Under the pieces are notes generated by a model. The model saw only the letters and a program-made list of their open reading frames with translations, was not told the DNA's origin and did not search any database. The translations under genes were made by a program, and so were the position numbers. Source: Paenibacillus protaetiae (GTDB lineage: Bacteria > Bacillota > Bacilli > Paenibacillales > Paenibacillaceae). Taken from it: a DNA stretch of 64,000 bases. This document shows, one piece after another, positions 50,872 through 62,356 of the stretch. The stretch is from contig NZ_CP035492.1 in the NCBI RefSeq assembly GCF_004135365.1, forward strand, positions 2,836,001-2,900,000, read 5' to 3'. Every line of letters starts with the position of its first letter. Position 1 is the stretch's first letter.

Positions 50872-51708
50872 TTACCCTTTAACCGCTCCTTGCGTAATGC
50901 CTTCGACAATATACCGCTGCGAAGCAAGGAAAAAAACAACGATCGGCAGGATGCCAAGCGTAAGCGCCGGAAGCGCCAAATCCCATTGCTTCGTGAATGT
51001 TCCGAAGAAAGCGAACGTCGCAATCGGGATCGTGCGGAGCGACACGGACTGCAGCATGAGCGAAGGCAGCAAGTAATCGTTCCATACCCACAGCGTGTTC
51101 AAAATCATAACCGTTACAAACATCGGCTTCAAGAGCGGAAGCGCGATCCGGAAGAAAACGCCGTACGCATTCGAGCCGTCGACCCGGGCCGCTTCTTCAA
51201 TTTCAAGCGGAATCGACTTCACGAAGCCGTGGAACAGGAATACCGACAGCGGCAGGCCAAAGCCCATATACGCCACAATGAGGCCGGGAATCGAGTTCAT
51301 CAAGTGAAGCGTGCTGCCAACCTTCATAAGCGGAATCATGATGGATTGGAACGGGACGACCATCGCCGCGACGAACACCGTGAACAGCAGCCGGTTGAAC
51401 CGTGTATTGCGGCGTACCATCCGGTAAGCGGTCATCGCGCTGGCAAACGCCAGCAGCACGTTCGTCACAACCGTAATAACCAGAGAGTTGCGGAGCGCCA
51501 CCGGAAATTTCGTAATATCCCAAGCGCGGGAATAATTGTTCCAGGCCAAATGCGACGGCAGGCTGGCCGAGCTCGTCAAAATTTCGCTAAACGATTTGAC
51601 GGAATTGACGATCAGGAAATAAAACGGGATCAGGAACAGCAAGCCGATCAGCGCCATTACCAGCTCGATCGCAAGCGTGCCCCATCCGTATTTTTTCAAT
51701 CCGGCCAT
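50872..51708 (-). CDS. ABC transporter permease (UgpE/MalG type)
   Basis: This 278-residue permease has six helices. The EAA loop is IEEAARVDGSNAYGVFFRIALPLLKPMF and the C-terminus is QRYIVEGITQGAVKG, standard for carbohydrate CUT1 transporters. Its start overlaps the upstream permease stop by one base (TAATG). Confidence 0.93.
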   Translation of the reverse strand: MAGLKKYGWGTLAIELVMALIGLLFLIPFYFLIVNSVKSFSEILTSSASLPSHLAWNNYSRAWDITKFPVALRNSLVITVVTNVLLAFASAMTAYRMVRRNTRFNRLLFTVFVAAMVVPFQSIMIPLMKVGSTLHLMNSIPGLIVAYMGFGLPLSVFLFHGFVKSIPLEIEEAARVDGSNAYGVFFRIALPLLKPMFVTVMILNTLWVWNDYLLPSLMLQSVSLRTIPIATFAFFGTFTKQWDLALPALTLGILPIVVFFLASQRYIVEGITQGAVKG

Positions 51709-52589
51709 TACGCTTCGACCTCCTTGCTTTTTGTCAGCTTCACCTGCAAGCTTGTAATGACAGCCACGACAATAAAGAAAATGACGGCTTTGGCGGTGCC
51801 AAGCCCGTACCGGTTATTCGAGAACGCTTCGTTGTAAATATTCATCGCCACCGATTCAGTGGAGCCGAACGGCCCGCCTTTCGTCAGCGACAGGTTGAGG
51901 TCGAACATTTTGAACGACCAGGAGATGGCGAGGAACAGGCATACCGTAACCGCCGGCATCACAAGCGGGACAATAATGTGGCGCAGCACCTGCCAGCGCG
52001 TGGCGCCGTCGATCTCGGCCGATTCCAGCACATCCGCCGGCACGTTGTTGATCGAAGAGATATAGATAACCATCAGGTAGCCGGCCGTTTGCCAAATAAA
52101 GACGATGACGATGCCCCAGAAAGCCGTCGCTTCCGTGCCGAGCCAAGCCCAGTTGAACAACGGGATGCCCGTCGCTTCCCCTACTGCGGCAAACCCTTTG
52201 ACGAAAATAAACTGCCAGATGAAGCCGAGCAGCAGGCCGCCGATGACGTTCGGCATAAAAAACACCGTGCGCAAAGCGTTGCGCGTTTTGAGCGGTTTGG
52301 TCAGCAAATAAGCGAGCAGAAATCCGGCTGCGTTCGTCAGCACGACGCCGGCGGCCGTAAATTTGACTGTAAACCAGAAGGCATGCGCGAACTTGGTATC
52401 GTCCGTAAAAATTTGCTTATAGTTGGCCAGGCCCGCCCATTCCGCATGACCGGACACGCCGTTCCAGCTCGTGAACGAATAATATAAGCCGAGCAGAAAA
52501 GGAATGACCAGAATGAGCGCGAAAAATACGACGGCAGGGCCGACAAATACAACTTGTTGTACCGCTTGGGCGGTTTTGTTGCGGAGCAT
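51708..52589 (-). CDS. ABC transporter permease (UgpA/MalF type)
   Basis: This 293-residue CUT1 permease contains LPFLLGLYYSFTSWNG-type N-terminal sequence (IPFLLGLYYSFTSWNGVSGHAEWAGLANYKQIF), FFMPNVIGGLLLGFIWQFIF and the EAA loop LESAEIDGATRWQVLRHIIVPLVMPAV. It is the first gene of the operon and is divergent from the YesM kinase gene 154 bases away, the usual arrangement for YesMN-controlled sugar transport. No ATPase is encoded. Confidence 0.93.
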   Translation of the reverse strand: MLRNKTAQAVQQVVFVGPAVVFFALILVIPFLLGLYYSFTSWNGVSGHAEWAGLANYKQIFTDDTKFAHAFWFTVKFTAAGVVLTNAAGFLLAYLLTKPLKTRNALRTVFFMPNVIGGLLLGFIWQFIFVKGFAAVGEATGIPLFNWAWLGTEATAFWGIVIVFIWQTAGYLMVIYISSINNVPADVLESAEIDGATRWQVLRHIIVPLVMPAVTVCLFLAISWSFKMFDLNLSLTKGGPFGSTESVAMNIYNEAFSNNRYGLGTAKAVIFFIVVAVITSLQVKLTKSKEVEA

Positions 52590-52743
52590 TCCGTTTCCCC
52601 CTTACAGGTGATAATGTCTGACCTTTTCCTCAAGTATGCCGCCGTCATTCGACATTTCCTATAGACGATGTTGAACCGATATGAGTAAAATATTGTTCTT
52701 AAGGCCGGGTTCCGGCCCATTCCGCGTGAAAGAGGTTTCGGCG

Positions 52744-54537
52744 ATGAAGATGGACAGCATCCGGACAAAAATGATCGTATTTATGATAGCGGTTACGATG
52801 GTTCCCATGGTCGTATCGCTATTCGTCACCTTCGGCTACACGCGCGAGTCCGGCAAGGAGCAGGCCATCGCGGAAAATACCCGCCTGATTTTTCAAGGCA
52901 AAACGAATCTGGACAATTATTTGAGCGGGCTGAGCCGCGCGTCGCTTGCCGTCTATACCGATCCGCATTTCGTGCGCAATCTGTCGCTCAGCGTCAACGA
53001 TTATCATGCGATCGCCGAAATTTACACGACGCTGCAGAACATTCAAAACGCAAGCAGCGACTTCGTGCAGGTCTATTTGCACTCTCGTCTGACGAACCAA
53101 TCGACGCTGGTCACGAACAGCTCGCCGACCCGCGAAATCCGCGACGAGCCTTATCCCGGCACGGTTGATCCCCAGAACCGGATTACGTATACATCCGCGC
53201 CGCATCAAATTCACAGTTACGGCTTTCCCATTTCGCCCAACGTCAACCGCAATCTGGAGGTGTTCACCTTCTACCGGTCGGTGACCCGCGTTCCGAAACC
53301 CGAGCAGCTTGCCGTGCTCGCCATCGACGTCCGGCTGGACGGCATCGCCGCCATTACAAGCCGCCTGTTCGAGCCGGGCGAAGAAGAACTGTATCTGATC
53401 GACGGCGAAGGCGGCATCATATACAGCAGCAATGAGGCGCTAATCGGCTCGAAGCTGGACAACCCCTCCTTGCTGGAACGTATCCGGCAAGGCAGCAGCG
53501 GGCATTTTGACAGCGGGAACGCCGTTCACATCTACGAGAAGCTGAATTCATCGTTTGCCGGCTGGACGCTTGTGAAAACCATCCCGCATCATACGCTGTA
53601 CAAAAACTCGACCCGGCTCACAAGCATCAACGTCATCATTGCGGTCGCTACGATGCTGATCGTCATCTTCGGCACATTGTTTATTTCGATCCGCATTACC
53701 AGCCCGATCCAAAAACTTGCCGGCTACATGAAGCAAATCCAGACCGGGCGCCTGGACGTGGAAATTGACTTGCAGTCACGCGACGAGATCGGGCTGCTTG
53801 CCCGCAGCTTCCGGCAAATGATGGACCGGATCAACAATCTGATCCTGAAGGAATACCGGCTGGAACTCGCCAACAAAAACAGCCAGCTCAAAATGCTGCA
53901 GGCGCAAATCAACCCGCATTTTCTGTACAATTCGCTGCAGTCGATCGGTACGCTGGCGCTGCGCCATAACGTGCCGAAAATTTATACTTTGCTGTCGTCC
54001 TTGTCGAACCTGATGCGGTATTCGATGCGCAGCAGCCAGCCGCTTGTCCCGCTCCGGGACGAACTTGACCACTTGCGGCGTTTCCTGGAGCTCCAGAAGG
54101 AGCGGTTCGGAGAGCAGTTCGGGTTCACCGAGCATGTAGAAGCGGCAAGCTTAAACGCCTTTGTCCCGAAAATGATTCTGCAGCCGCTCGCGGAAAATTA
54201 TTTCAAGCACGGCATGCATCCGGATTACGGCAGCGGTGAACTCGCTTTATCCAGCTCCTTGGCGGAGGACGGAATGCTGACGATCGTCATGCGCAACAAC
54301 GGCGCGCCGATTGCTCCGGACAAGCTGAAGGAGCTAAGCGACATGACGGACCGGTGGAACGAGCCTTCCTCCGTGCAGGATGACGGCAGCATCGGCCTGA
54401 TGAACGTCATGCTGCGGCTGAAGCTCTACACCGACGAGAGCGCACGGTTATGGATTGAAAATATACAGCCCCACGGGGTAATGGTTACACTGCAATTCCG
54501 GGCGGAAGCTGCGGCTGTAAAGGAGATGGAAATATGA
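52744..54537 (+). CDS. YesM-type sensor histidine kinase
   Basis: This 597-residue kinase has a transmembrane segment near residues 11-33, a large extracellular sensor (Cache-like, about 35-280), a second helix at about 297-318, and HAMP. The His_kinase domain has the acceptor in QINPHFLYNSLQSIGTLA (His near residue 390), and the HATPase contains ILQPLAENYFKHG. It should respond to an extracellular sugar or wall-derived ligand and phosphorylate the YesN-type partner. GAGG lies 9 bases before the ATG at 52744. The ABC operon faces it. Confidence 0.93.
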   Translation: MKMDSIRTKMIVFMIAVTMVPMVVSLFVTFGYTRESGKEQAIAENTRLIFQGKTNLDNYLSGLSRASLAVYTDPHFVRNLSLSVNDYHAIAEIYTTLQNIQNASSDFVQVYLHSRLTNQSTLVTNSSPTREIRDEPYPGTVDPQNRITYTSAPHQIHSYGFPISPNVNRNLEVFTFYRSVTRVPKPEQLAVLAIDVRLDGIAAITSRLFEPGEEELYLIDGEGGIIYSSNEALIGSKLDNPSLLERIRQGSSGHFDSGNAVHIYEKLNSSFAGWTLVKTIPHHTLYKNSTRLTSINVIIAVATMLIVIFGTLFISIRITSPIQKLAGYMKQIQTGRLDVEIDLQSRDEIGLLARSFRQMMDRINNLILKEYRLELANKNSQLKMLQAQINPHFLYNSLQSIGTLALRHNVPKIYTLLSSLSNLMRYSMRSSQPLVPLRDELDHLRRFLELQKERFGEQFGFTEHVEAASLNAFVPKMILQPLAENYFKHGMHPDYGSGELALSSSLAEDGMLTIVMRNNGAPIAPDKLKELSDMTDRWNEPSSVQDDGSIGLMNVMLRLKLYTDESARLWIENIQPHGVMVTLQFRAEAAAVKEMEI

Positions 54538-56162
54538 AGGCCTTACTGGTGGACGACGAACCACATGTACGGGAAGCGATTCGGCTGCTGGCGGACTGGC
54601 AGCGCTTTGGCATCGACGAGGTGCTGGAAGCTTCCGACGGCGAAGCGGCAACGGAGCTGATCCGGGAGCAGTCACCCGCAATCGTCATTACCGATATGCG
54701 CATGCCTCGCAAAGACGGCAAGGAGCTGCTCACCTGGATCAGCGACAACGCTCCTTCCAGCAAAGTGCTTGTCGTCAGCGGGTATGACGAATTTGAGCTG
54801 GTCCGCCATGCGATTCGCAGCGGCGGCACCGACTACATCCTGAAGCCGGTGGAGCCGGACGCGCTGAACGAAGCAATCAGCCGGGCGGCCGCCGCCTGGT
54901 GCAAAGAAGAAGCGGCGCGAAGCAGACAGATCAGCCAGTCAATCGAGCTGAACCGGATGAAGCCGCATTATACGGACAAGCTGCTGAGCGACATGCTTGC
55001 GGGACAAGCAGATGCGGAGGAGCTGGCCGGGAAGCTTCGGCAGCTGGCTGCATCAGCCGATCCGCCCGCCGCTTGCCGCGTAGCCGTGCTCAGCCTCGAG
55101 CACTGCGACCGCGAGCTGCTGGACAAGTTCCAAAGCTACCGCCAGCTGCTCGTCTTTACGCTGCTGAACATCAGCAACGAGGTGCTGGGGCATAAAGGCG
55201 CCGCTTTCCGCCATTTGGGCCAATACGGCGAAGTCGTGCTTCTTTATTGGGACGGCGCGGCTCCTTTCCGTACTGCGCTGGATCAAATCAATGACGGAAT
55301 GAAAATGACGATCGGACGGAAGCTGCATTTTGGAGTAAGCGAACCCGGATCGGTTCCGGAACAAGCAGGCAAACGGTATGCCGAAGCTTCCGCCTTGCTG
55401 TGGCGGCGCAATTTGCTTCCTGCTGCGGGTAAAACGGACTGCTTCATCCATGACGGCGCTTCCGATTACGGCCAGCTCCGCTTTCCCCGGCTCGCTGCAA
55501 GAGCGGACAAGCTGCGGCTTGCCGCATTAAGCGGCAGCCGGGAGCAGATGGCCGCCGAAACGGAAGATTGGCTTGGCGAGATGCGGGAACTGCCGTGGAT
55601 AACGCCGGAATATGTTTCCGAATGGAACGAGGAATGGGATTGGCTGCAAAAGCAGTGGGAGCTTGATGCGGCCGGCAAGCCGGCAGAAGCTAAAGAAGAG
55701 GAATCGCTGGAAGAAGTATCGCATCCGCTGCCCCTGGACAGCCGCGGGATGCTCGACTGGGAGCAGTGGCGCGCCATGATGGTTGGCCGGCTGGAGGCGG
55801 CATCCCGCTTGCTGGCGTCTCAGCCTAATAAGGACAACCACATCATTTACGATATTGCAGATTACATTACGGCCCGGTATAAGGAAGAGCTGTCACTGCA
55901 AGATATCGCGTCGCATTTTTTCCTCAGCCGCGAATATATATCCCGGAAGTTCAAACAGGAATTTGGCGTTACGATGTCCGATTACATTAGCCGCATCCGC
56001 ATGGAACGAGCCAAGGTGCTGCTGATGAACGGGCAGCTCCGCATTGCCCAAGTGGCCGAGATGGTTGGCTACCAGGACGAAAACTACTTTAGCAAAGTGT
56101 TCAAAAAGCAGGAAGGTATCCGCCCTGGCGAATACCGCAAACAGTTCAAGCCGGAGGAATAA
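54534..56162 (+). CDS. YesN-type response regulator with AraC DNA-binding domain
   Basis: This 542-residue regulator has a receiver domain with Asp54 (IVITDMRMPRKDG) and Lys in YILKPVEP near residue 103. A long middle region follows, then a C-terminal AraC double HTH (LSLQDIASHFFLSREYISRKFKQEFGVTMSDYISRIRMERAKVLL; IAQVAEMVGYQDENYFSKVFKKQEGIRPGEYRK). The ATG overlaps the kinase stop by four bases. It is the likely activator of the divergent ABC operon. Confidence 0.94.
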   Translation: MKALLVDDEPHVREAIRLLADWQRFGIDEVLEASDGEAATELIREQSPAIVITDMRMPRKDGKELLTWISDNAPSSKVLVVSGYDEFELVRHAIRSGGTDYILKPVEPDALNEAISRAAAAWCKEEAARSRQISQSIELNRMKPHYTDKLLSDMLAGQADAEELAGKLRQLAASADPPAACRVAVLSLEHCDRELLDKFQSYRQLLVFTLLNISNEVLGHKGAAFRHLGQYGEVVLLYWDGAAPFRTALDQINDGMKMTIGRKLHFGVSEPGSVPEQAGKRYAEASALLWRRNLLPAAGKTDCFIHDGASDYGQLRFPRLAARADKLRLAALSGSREQMAAETEDWLGEMRELPWITPEYVSEWNEEWDWLQKQWELDAAGKPAEAKEEESLEEVSHPLPLDSRGMLDWEQWRAMMVGRLEAASRLLASQPNKDNHIIYDIADYITARYKEELSLQDIASHFFLSREYISRKFKQEFGVTMSDYISRIRMERAKVLLMNGQLRIAQVAEMVGYQDENYFSKVFKKQEGIRPGEYRKQFKPEE

Positions 56163-56173
56163 GGAGAACCGCC

Positions 56174-56470
56174 GTGGAAAGAAAAGCAGTATTATGCGCT
56201 TATTTCGCAGTCATAGCGATTGTATGCATAACGATGGTGCCGATCCGCATCCATTGGGAAGACGGCATCGACAGAGCCACATTTATGCCGGTTTGGAGGC
56301 TGGACTTCCATCGCTCGGTCATTGTGGGCGACGGCCATCGTTATGGGCTGGACCTTCCGCGCCTGGCACTGATGCTGGCAGGCATTACGATCGTATTCGC
56401 CTTGTTGTACCTGTTCTTCAAGGAACCGGGCGACAGCAAGGACAATCCGGCTTCGGGCGGCATATCCTGA
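56174..56470 (+). CDS. small two-helix membrane protein, unknown function
   Basis: I do not recognise this 98-residue protein. It has an N-terminal hydrophobic segment (residues 5-22), a 40-residue outer part (RIHWEDGIDRATFMPVWRLDFHRSVIVGDGHRYGLDLPR) and a second helix (about 66-84). It starts with GTG after AAGGAG, only 11 bases past the yesN stop, so it is the third gene of that transcript. The role is unknown; it could be an accessory to the kinase. Confidence 0.6.
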   Translation: MERKAVLCAYFAVIAIVCITMVPIRIHWEDGIDRATFMPVWRLDFHRSVIVGDGHRYGLDLPRLALMLAGITIVFALLYLFFKEPGDSKDNPASGGIS

Positions 56471-56518
56471 GCGCGGCATGTTCTGAGGGCCGCATAAAGA
56501 GACCGCTTTAAAAAGAAA

Positions 56519-56539
56519 AAGGAGCGCGAGGCGCGCTCC

Positions 56540-56541
<2 letters not shown>
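56519..56541. terminator. terminator shared by mccB and the small membrane gene
   Basis: AAGGAGCGCG/CGCGCTCCTT with a three-base loop. On the minus strand it directly follows the mccB stop and is followed by TTTTTCTTTTT. Confidence 0.8.
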
Positions 56542-58609
<2,068 letters not shown>

Positions 58610-58722
58610 AGTTGCTCTCTCCTTTGCTGCTTTGCACGTTTGATTCGAGCGGGCGGATCAGAGCGGGCGAACAAGGGCCGGTGCATACGGCTAACTGCAA
58701 TACAACCGCCGCACGGACCTAT

Positions 58723-58746
58723 CCGGGCATGTTCGAACATGCCCGG
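58723..58746. repeat. 24-base perfect palindrome after yrrT
   Basis: CCGGGCATGTT-CG-AACATGCCCGG is fully self-complementary. It lies 12 bases past the yrrT stop and before mccA. No T-run follows on the minus strand (ATAGG), so it may be a weak terminator, an mRNA stabiliser or a protein site. Confidence 0.6.
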
Positions 58747-58757
58747 CCGCGCGCCCG

Positions 58758-59399
58758 CTAGCCTTGTTTAACCGCTTCCATCAGCCATACATACCGGTTC
58801 AGGCGGGTGAAGGAAACGGCAAAACGATGCTCCGTAAACAGCTTATTCAGAACCGTTAAGGAGGTATAATATTCCGTACGCAAATCTTGCAGCAGGTTTA
58901 CAAAACCGGCCCGCTCCGCCGACTGTTCTATTTCCAGCCGGTCTTCGGCGCTCGCAAACGCCGTATCTGCAAATACGATGCGCCCGCCGGGCTGCAGCAA
59001 GCGGCTGTAAAGCGCAATTGCCCGCTCCTTTTCTTCATCCGTCAAATGGTGGAATGCGTAGGTGCTGACAATGGCGTCTATCGGCTCCGGAACGGCGGGG
59101 AATTCCAGGAAATCCCCGTCCAGCAGCACAATCGGCAGCCCGCGTTTCAACACTTGGGTGCGCATCCCTTCCGAAGGCTCGATCCCGTATATGTTATCGC
59201 TGCGCCGAAGCAGCTTTTCGGTCAAATTGCCCGTGCCGACGCCAAATTCCACGATAACGCCGCTTACCCGCTCCGCAACCGCCTCAAGAATGCGGTCATA
59301 ACCGTCGAATACTTCCCGGTATTCCTCGTCTTCTCCCGCTACCGTCCGGTCATAATGCTCCGACCATTCATCAAACAGTTCCGTAAACTCTCTGCCCAT
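58758..59399 (-). CDS. yrrT: SAM-dependent methyltransferase YrrT
   Basis: This 213-residue class I methyltransferase has MGREFTELFDEWSEHYDRTVAGEDEEYREVFDGYDRILE, typical of YrrT, and the SAM motif IVEFGVGTGNLTEKLL. Later motifs are GIEPSEGM, IVSTYAFHHLTDEEK and LLQPGGRIVFAD. In B. subtilis yrrT heads the yrrT-mtnN-mccA-mccB-yrhC operon for turning methionine and homocysteine into cysteine. Here mtnN is missing between yrrT and mccA. Its substrate is not established. Confidence 0.9.
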   Translation of the reverse strand: MGREFTELFDEWSEHYDRTVAGEDEEYREVFDGYDRILEAVAERVSGVIVEFGVGTGNLTEKLLRRSDNIYGIEPSEGMRTQVLKRGLPIVLLDGDFLEFPAVPEPIDAIVSTYAFHHLTDEEKERAIALYSRLLQPGGRIVFADTAFASAEDRLEIEQSAERAGFVNLLQDLRTEYYTSLTVLNKLFTEHRFAVSFTRLNRYVWLMEAVKQG

Positions 59400-59550
59400 C
59401 GCGCTCCCGGCTCCTCTCCTGCTGCCTTCATGATGACTTTGCTGAGTTGCTAACAGGATATGTAACCGGGCTCTGTTTGTTGTTTATTTTCCAATGCGTT
59501 TAGTTGGGTTTGTTGTCGCAGCCGCCGAAGCCGGCCGTTACGAAAGCAGC

Positions 59551-59603
59551 AAAAAATCCCCTTCGAACAGCTGCGCGCCATAAGCCGCTCCGCTCGAAGG
59601 GGA
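59551..59603 (-). terminator. terminator of tgl
   Basis: TCCCCTTCGA/TCGAAGGGGA enclosing a 27-base loop with its own pairing, followed by a six-T run on the minus strand. Confidence 0.8.
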
Positions 59604-59643
59604 CCCGCCCCTTCCGCTAACCGAATGCTTTTGCAATAAAGCG

Positions 59644-60474
59644 TCAAGCCGTCGGCAGGAAATAGTGGCTGTAACCGTGGCTGCCGACCCGCGCAATAAC
59701 GTCGCCCTGCAAATAAGCCAGCATCGGCTCGGTGCCCCTTGCGGCGATATTGCGCAAATGCTCAAAGCTCGGATGGTTCACCTGATCGGTCAAATAAGCG
59801 GACTGCATACTGAAAGGAACCCGCTTCCGGTTAAGCGATGCAATCATCTCTTCTCCGGTACGAATGCCGATGCCGTGTCCAAAATACAGGTCATTCCCGA
59901 TCATGATCGCATTCTCCCCTTGCCACTCCGGCGTTTCCGGATTATGGTCGGGATTTTTGAAATAAAGCACGTCGCCGTAGGTCGCCTCGTTATTGTCATA
60001 GGCGGTGACAAGCTGCAAGTCGCTGTCATAATGCCAGTCGCGCACGTACAAATCCGGAAAATACGTATCGAACTTCTCTTTGCCGATTGTCTCTAGGACC
60101 GCCTTATACAAAATAAGCACCATCGCGGTCGCACATTCAAAGGCGTACATCCGGCCGTTCTCAAAAATATCGTTAATGCCGTCCGATGGCCTTACGCCCG
60201 GCCGCAGCTGAAAGCCCCCGTTAGGCGTCCGTTCCCACAGCCTTTCATTGCACCGCGAACGGTCAAACACGGCAAAACCGGCGTCGCCGTTATACAGCGC
60301 TTTAGCCGCCTGCACAATATTTTCCCGCATCGCCAGCTCAAACAGCAGCGCGTCAAGCGAAGAAAACCGGTATATCCGCGGACTGTTTTGCCGCTGTCTA
60401 ACAATCGCCCGCTGCATATCGGTCAAAGGCAGCTTATTTATTTGCTCGGCGTCAACTCCAATTATTTGAATCAC
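59644..60474 (-). CDS. tgl: spore coat protein-glutamine gamma-glutamyltransferase
   Basis: This 276-residue transglutaminase crosslinks spore coat proteins by Gln-Lys isopeptide bonds. It follows B. subtilis Tgl: LLFELAMRENIVQAAKAL, FENGRMYAFECATAMVLILYKA with catalytic Cys114, GDVLYFKNPDHNPETPEWQGENAIMIGNDLYFGHGIGI, and SAYLTDQV. It is about 30 residues longer than the B. subtilis enzyme at the C-terminus (EPMLAYLQGDVIARVGSHGYSHYF). The GTG at 60474 follows GGAGG by 7 bases. Evidence that the host forms spores. Confidence 0.95.
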   Translation of the reverse strand: MIQIIGVDAEQINKLPLTDMQRAIVRQRQNSPRIYRFSSLDALLFELAMRENIVQAAKALYNGDAGFAVFDRSRCNERLWERTPNGGFQLRPGVRPSDGINDIFENGRMYAFECATAMVLILYKAVLETIGKEKFDTYFPDLYVRDWHYDSDLQLVTAYDNNEATYGDVLYFKNPDHNPETPEWQGENAIMIGNDLYFGHGIGIRTGEEMIASLNRKRVPFSMQSAYLTDQVNHPSFEHLRNIAARGTEPMLAYLQGDVIARVGSHGYSHYFLPTA

Positions 60475-60624
60475 CGTCGTCCCTCCAGGCATGCGCATAA
60501 ATGTCGATAGACCATTGTACGTATACAATGGCCTATCGGTGCACGCCAATCGGAAGGATTGGCCGTTAGGGAGGAGCCGCGCCTGTACCGTTCCGCCAGC
60601 TTGGCATCCTCTCCAAATATGCGG

Positions 60625-61380
60625 TTACATTGCTGTTGCGCCGCCGTCAATAACAAATTCCGAGCCGGTCGAATAAGACGATGCGTCGGAAGCGAGGAAC
60701 AGCACAAGCTCCGCCACTTCCTCCACCTTGCCGAAGCGGCCCATCGGCGCAACCCGCGAAGCTAGCTCCGCTTCGGAGATTTGCGCGGTATTGACCGCAT
60801 AATCACCCATCGCCGTATTGATGTAAGCCGGGTGAATGGAGTTCACCCGGACGCCCGCTTTGGCATATTCAACCGCTGCGTCCTTGGTCATAATCCGCAC
60901 GGCGCCTTTGCTTGCGCCATAGGCTGCGTGGCCCGAAGCGCCGCCGAGGCCGGCAATCGAAGAAGCGTTAATGACCGAACCTTTGCCCTGCTTCGCCATC
61001 ACCGGCATCACATGCTTCATGCCCAGAAAAACGCCGGTCACGTTAATCGAGAGCATCCGGTTAAACTCATCCACCGTCGTGTCCGCCAGCGGTTTGATGA
61101 AGTAGATCCCTGCATTGTTAAACAATACGTCGATCGTTCCGAACCGACTGATGGCGCCGTCCACCACCTGCTTCCAGTTGTCTTCATTCGACACATCGTG
61201 GCGGAACGCAATCGCTTGGCCTCCGGCTGAGGTAATTTCCTGAACGGTTTCCTTCACTTTATCTTCTTGTATATCCGTCAGCACTAATTTTGCGCCTTCT
61301 TGCGCAAACCGGAGCGCCGTCGTTTTGCCGATGCCTGCGCCCGCTCCTGTAATAATCGCAACTTTCCCTTGAAGTGTCAT
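60625..61380 (-). CDS. short-chain dehydrogenase/reductase
   Basis: This 251-residue classical SDR has the cofactor motif TGAGAGIGKTTALRFA, NNAG, the catalytic Ser in INASSIAG, Tyr and Lys in AAYGASKGAVR, and GSEFVIDGGATAM at the end. Asp in VLTDIQ suggests NAD over NADP. The ATG at 61380 follows AAGGAAG at long spacing. Substrate is not predictable. Confidence 0.93.
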   Translation of the reverse strand: MTLQGKVAIITGAGAGIGKTTALRFAQEGAKLVLTDIQEDKVKETVQEITSAGGQAIAFRHDVSNEDNWKQVVDGAISRFGTIDVLFNNAGIYFIKPLADTTVDEFNRMLSINVTGVFLGMKHVMPVMAKQGKGSVINASSIAGLGGASGHAAYGASKGAVRIMTKDAAVEYAKAGVRVNSIHPAYINTAMGDYAVNTAQISEAELASRVAPMGRFGKVEEVAELVLFLASDASSYSTGSEFVIDGGATAM

Positions 61381-61502
61381 GATGATATCGCTTCCTTTCA
61401 ACATTGCTGTCTTGTCCTGCACCTCAAGTATACTGCCAGCCGCCGCGCGGGACGTATTTCGAACCTGTTAACCCGGATTAACGAACCGTTAATCCGGCGC
61501 CG

Positions 61503-62252
61503 TCATTTCATGAGCTCCAGCAGCTCATCCGGCCGATCCCCATGGAGCAGCTCCGATACGGTCACCATCTGAAATCCTCTGCGGGACAGCTCCGGCAAAA
61601 TAATTTTCATCGCTTCCAGCGTCTGCAAAGAGCTGGGCACATAATCGTGCATCAGGATAATGTCGCCGTTCCGGGCGTTTTTCAGCACTTTATTGACGAT
61701 ATAGCGCACGCCCGGCTTGCGCCAGTCGTTCGTGTCCTGATGCCAGGACCATAACACGACCGTATAGCCGTTGCGCTTCGCCATCTGCACCATCTGCTCG
61801 TTGTATACGCCGCCGGGCGGACGGAACAGCAGCGTTTTTTTGCCGGTCAAATGCTCGATGGAATGCTCCGTCCGCAATATTTCGTCCTGCACACTGCCCG
61901 AATTGTTTGCTTTCAAGTACAGATGGGTGAACGTATGGTTGGCGATCTCATGCCCTTCTTCGACTTCCCGTTTGACCGTGTCCGGGAATTTCTCCGCCCG
62001 GTTGCCCACTACAAAAAAAGTAGCCTTGGCATGGTATTGCTTCAGCAGATCCAGAATCGGCTCCGTGGATTCCGGAAACGGCCCGTCATCAAACGTTAAC
62101 GCGATTTTTTTGGACTGCATCGGCACCTCCCAGACGATTTCGCCCCTTTTCTCATAGTAAGTCCGGTTTTTCATTTCAGCCGGCATATCAAATCCGCATA
62201 ACAGCGCTGCCAGGGCTGTCGCCAGCCCGATTGTCATCCAGCGGGACACCAT
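61503..62252 (-). CDS. polysaccharide deacetylase family protein (NodB domain)
   Basis: This 249-residue exported protein has an N-terminal signal or anchor (residues 1-20) and a NodB domain. The motifs are IALTFDDGPFPESTEPIL, the zinc site HEIANHTFTHLYLK (H-x3-H), LFRPPGGVYNEQMV, LWSWHQDTNDWRKPG and ILMHD. Such enzymes remove acetyl groups from peptidoglycan or other N-acetyl sugars. AGGAGG lies 4 bases before ATG 62252 and 7 before GTG 62249; either may be used. Similar to the PdaB/YlxY group, but subgroup is not certain. Confidence 0.9.
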   Translation of the reverse strand: MVSRWMTIGLATALAALLCGFDMPAEMKNRTYYEKRGEIVWEVPMQSKKIALTFDDGPFPESTEPILDLLKQYHAKATFFVVGNRAEKFPDTVKREVEEGHEIANHTFTHLYLKANNSGSVQDEILRTEHSIEHLTGKKTLLFRPPGGVYNEQMVQMAKRNGYTVVLWSWHQDTNDWRKPGVRYIVNKVLKNARNGDIILMHDYVPSSLQTLEAMKIILPELSRRGFQMVTVSELLHGDRPDELLELMK

Positions 62253-62356
62253 TCATCCTCCTAACGGCGATCATGTGTTAACAGATATGGCTTATTGTCC
62301 CTCAATCTGCAAACGTTATCCCGCCGCACCGGCAGCTTTGCCAATTGCTGTGCCCA

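Noticed and set aside
58610-59643. S-box (SAM) riboswitch before yrrT or mccA
   Set aside because: I found no S-box core. The 244-base gap before yrrT contains the tgl terminator and otherwise nothing structured enough.
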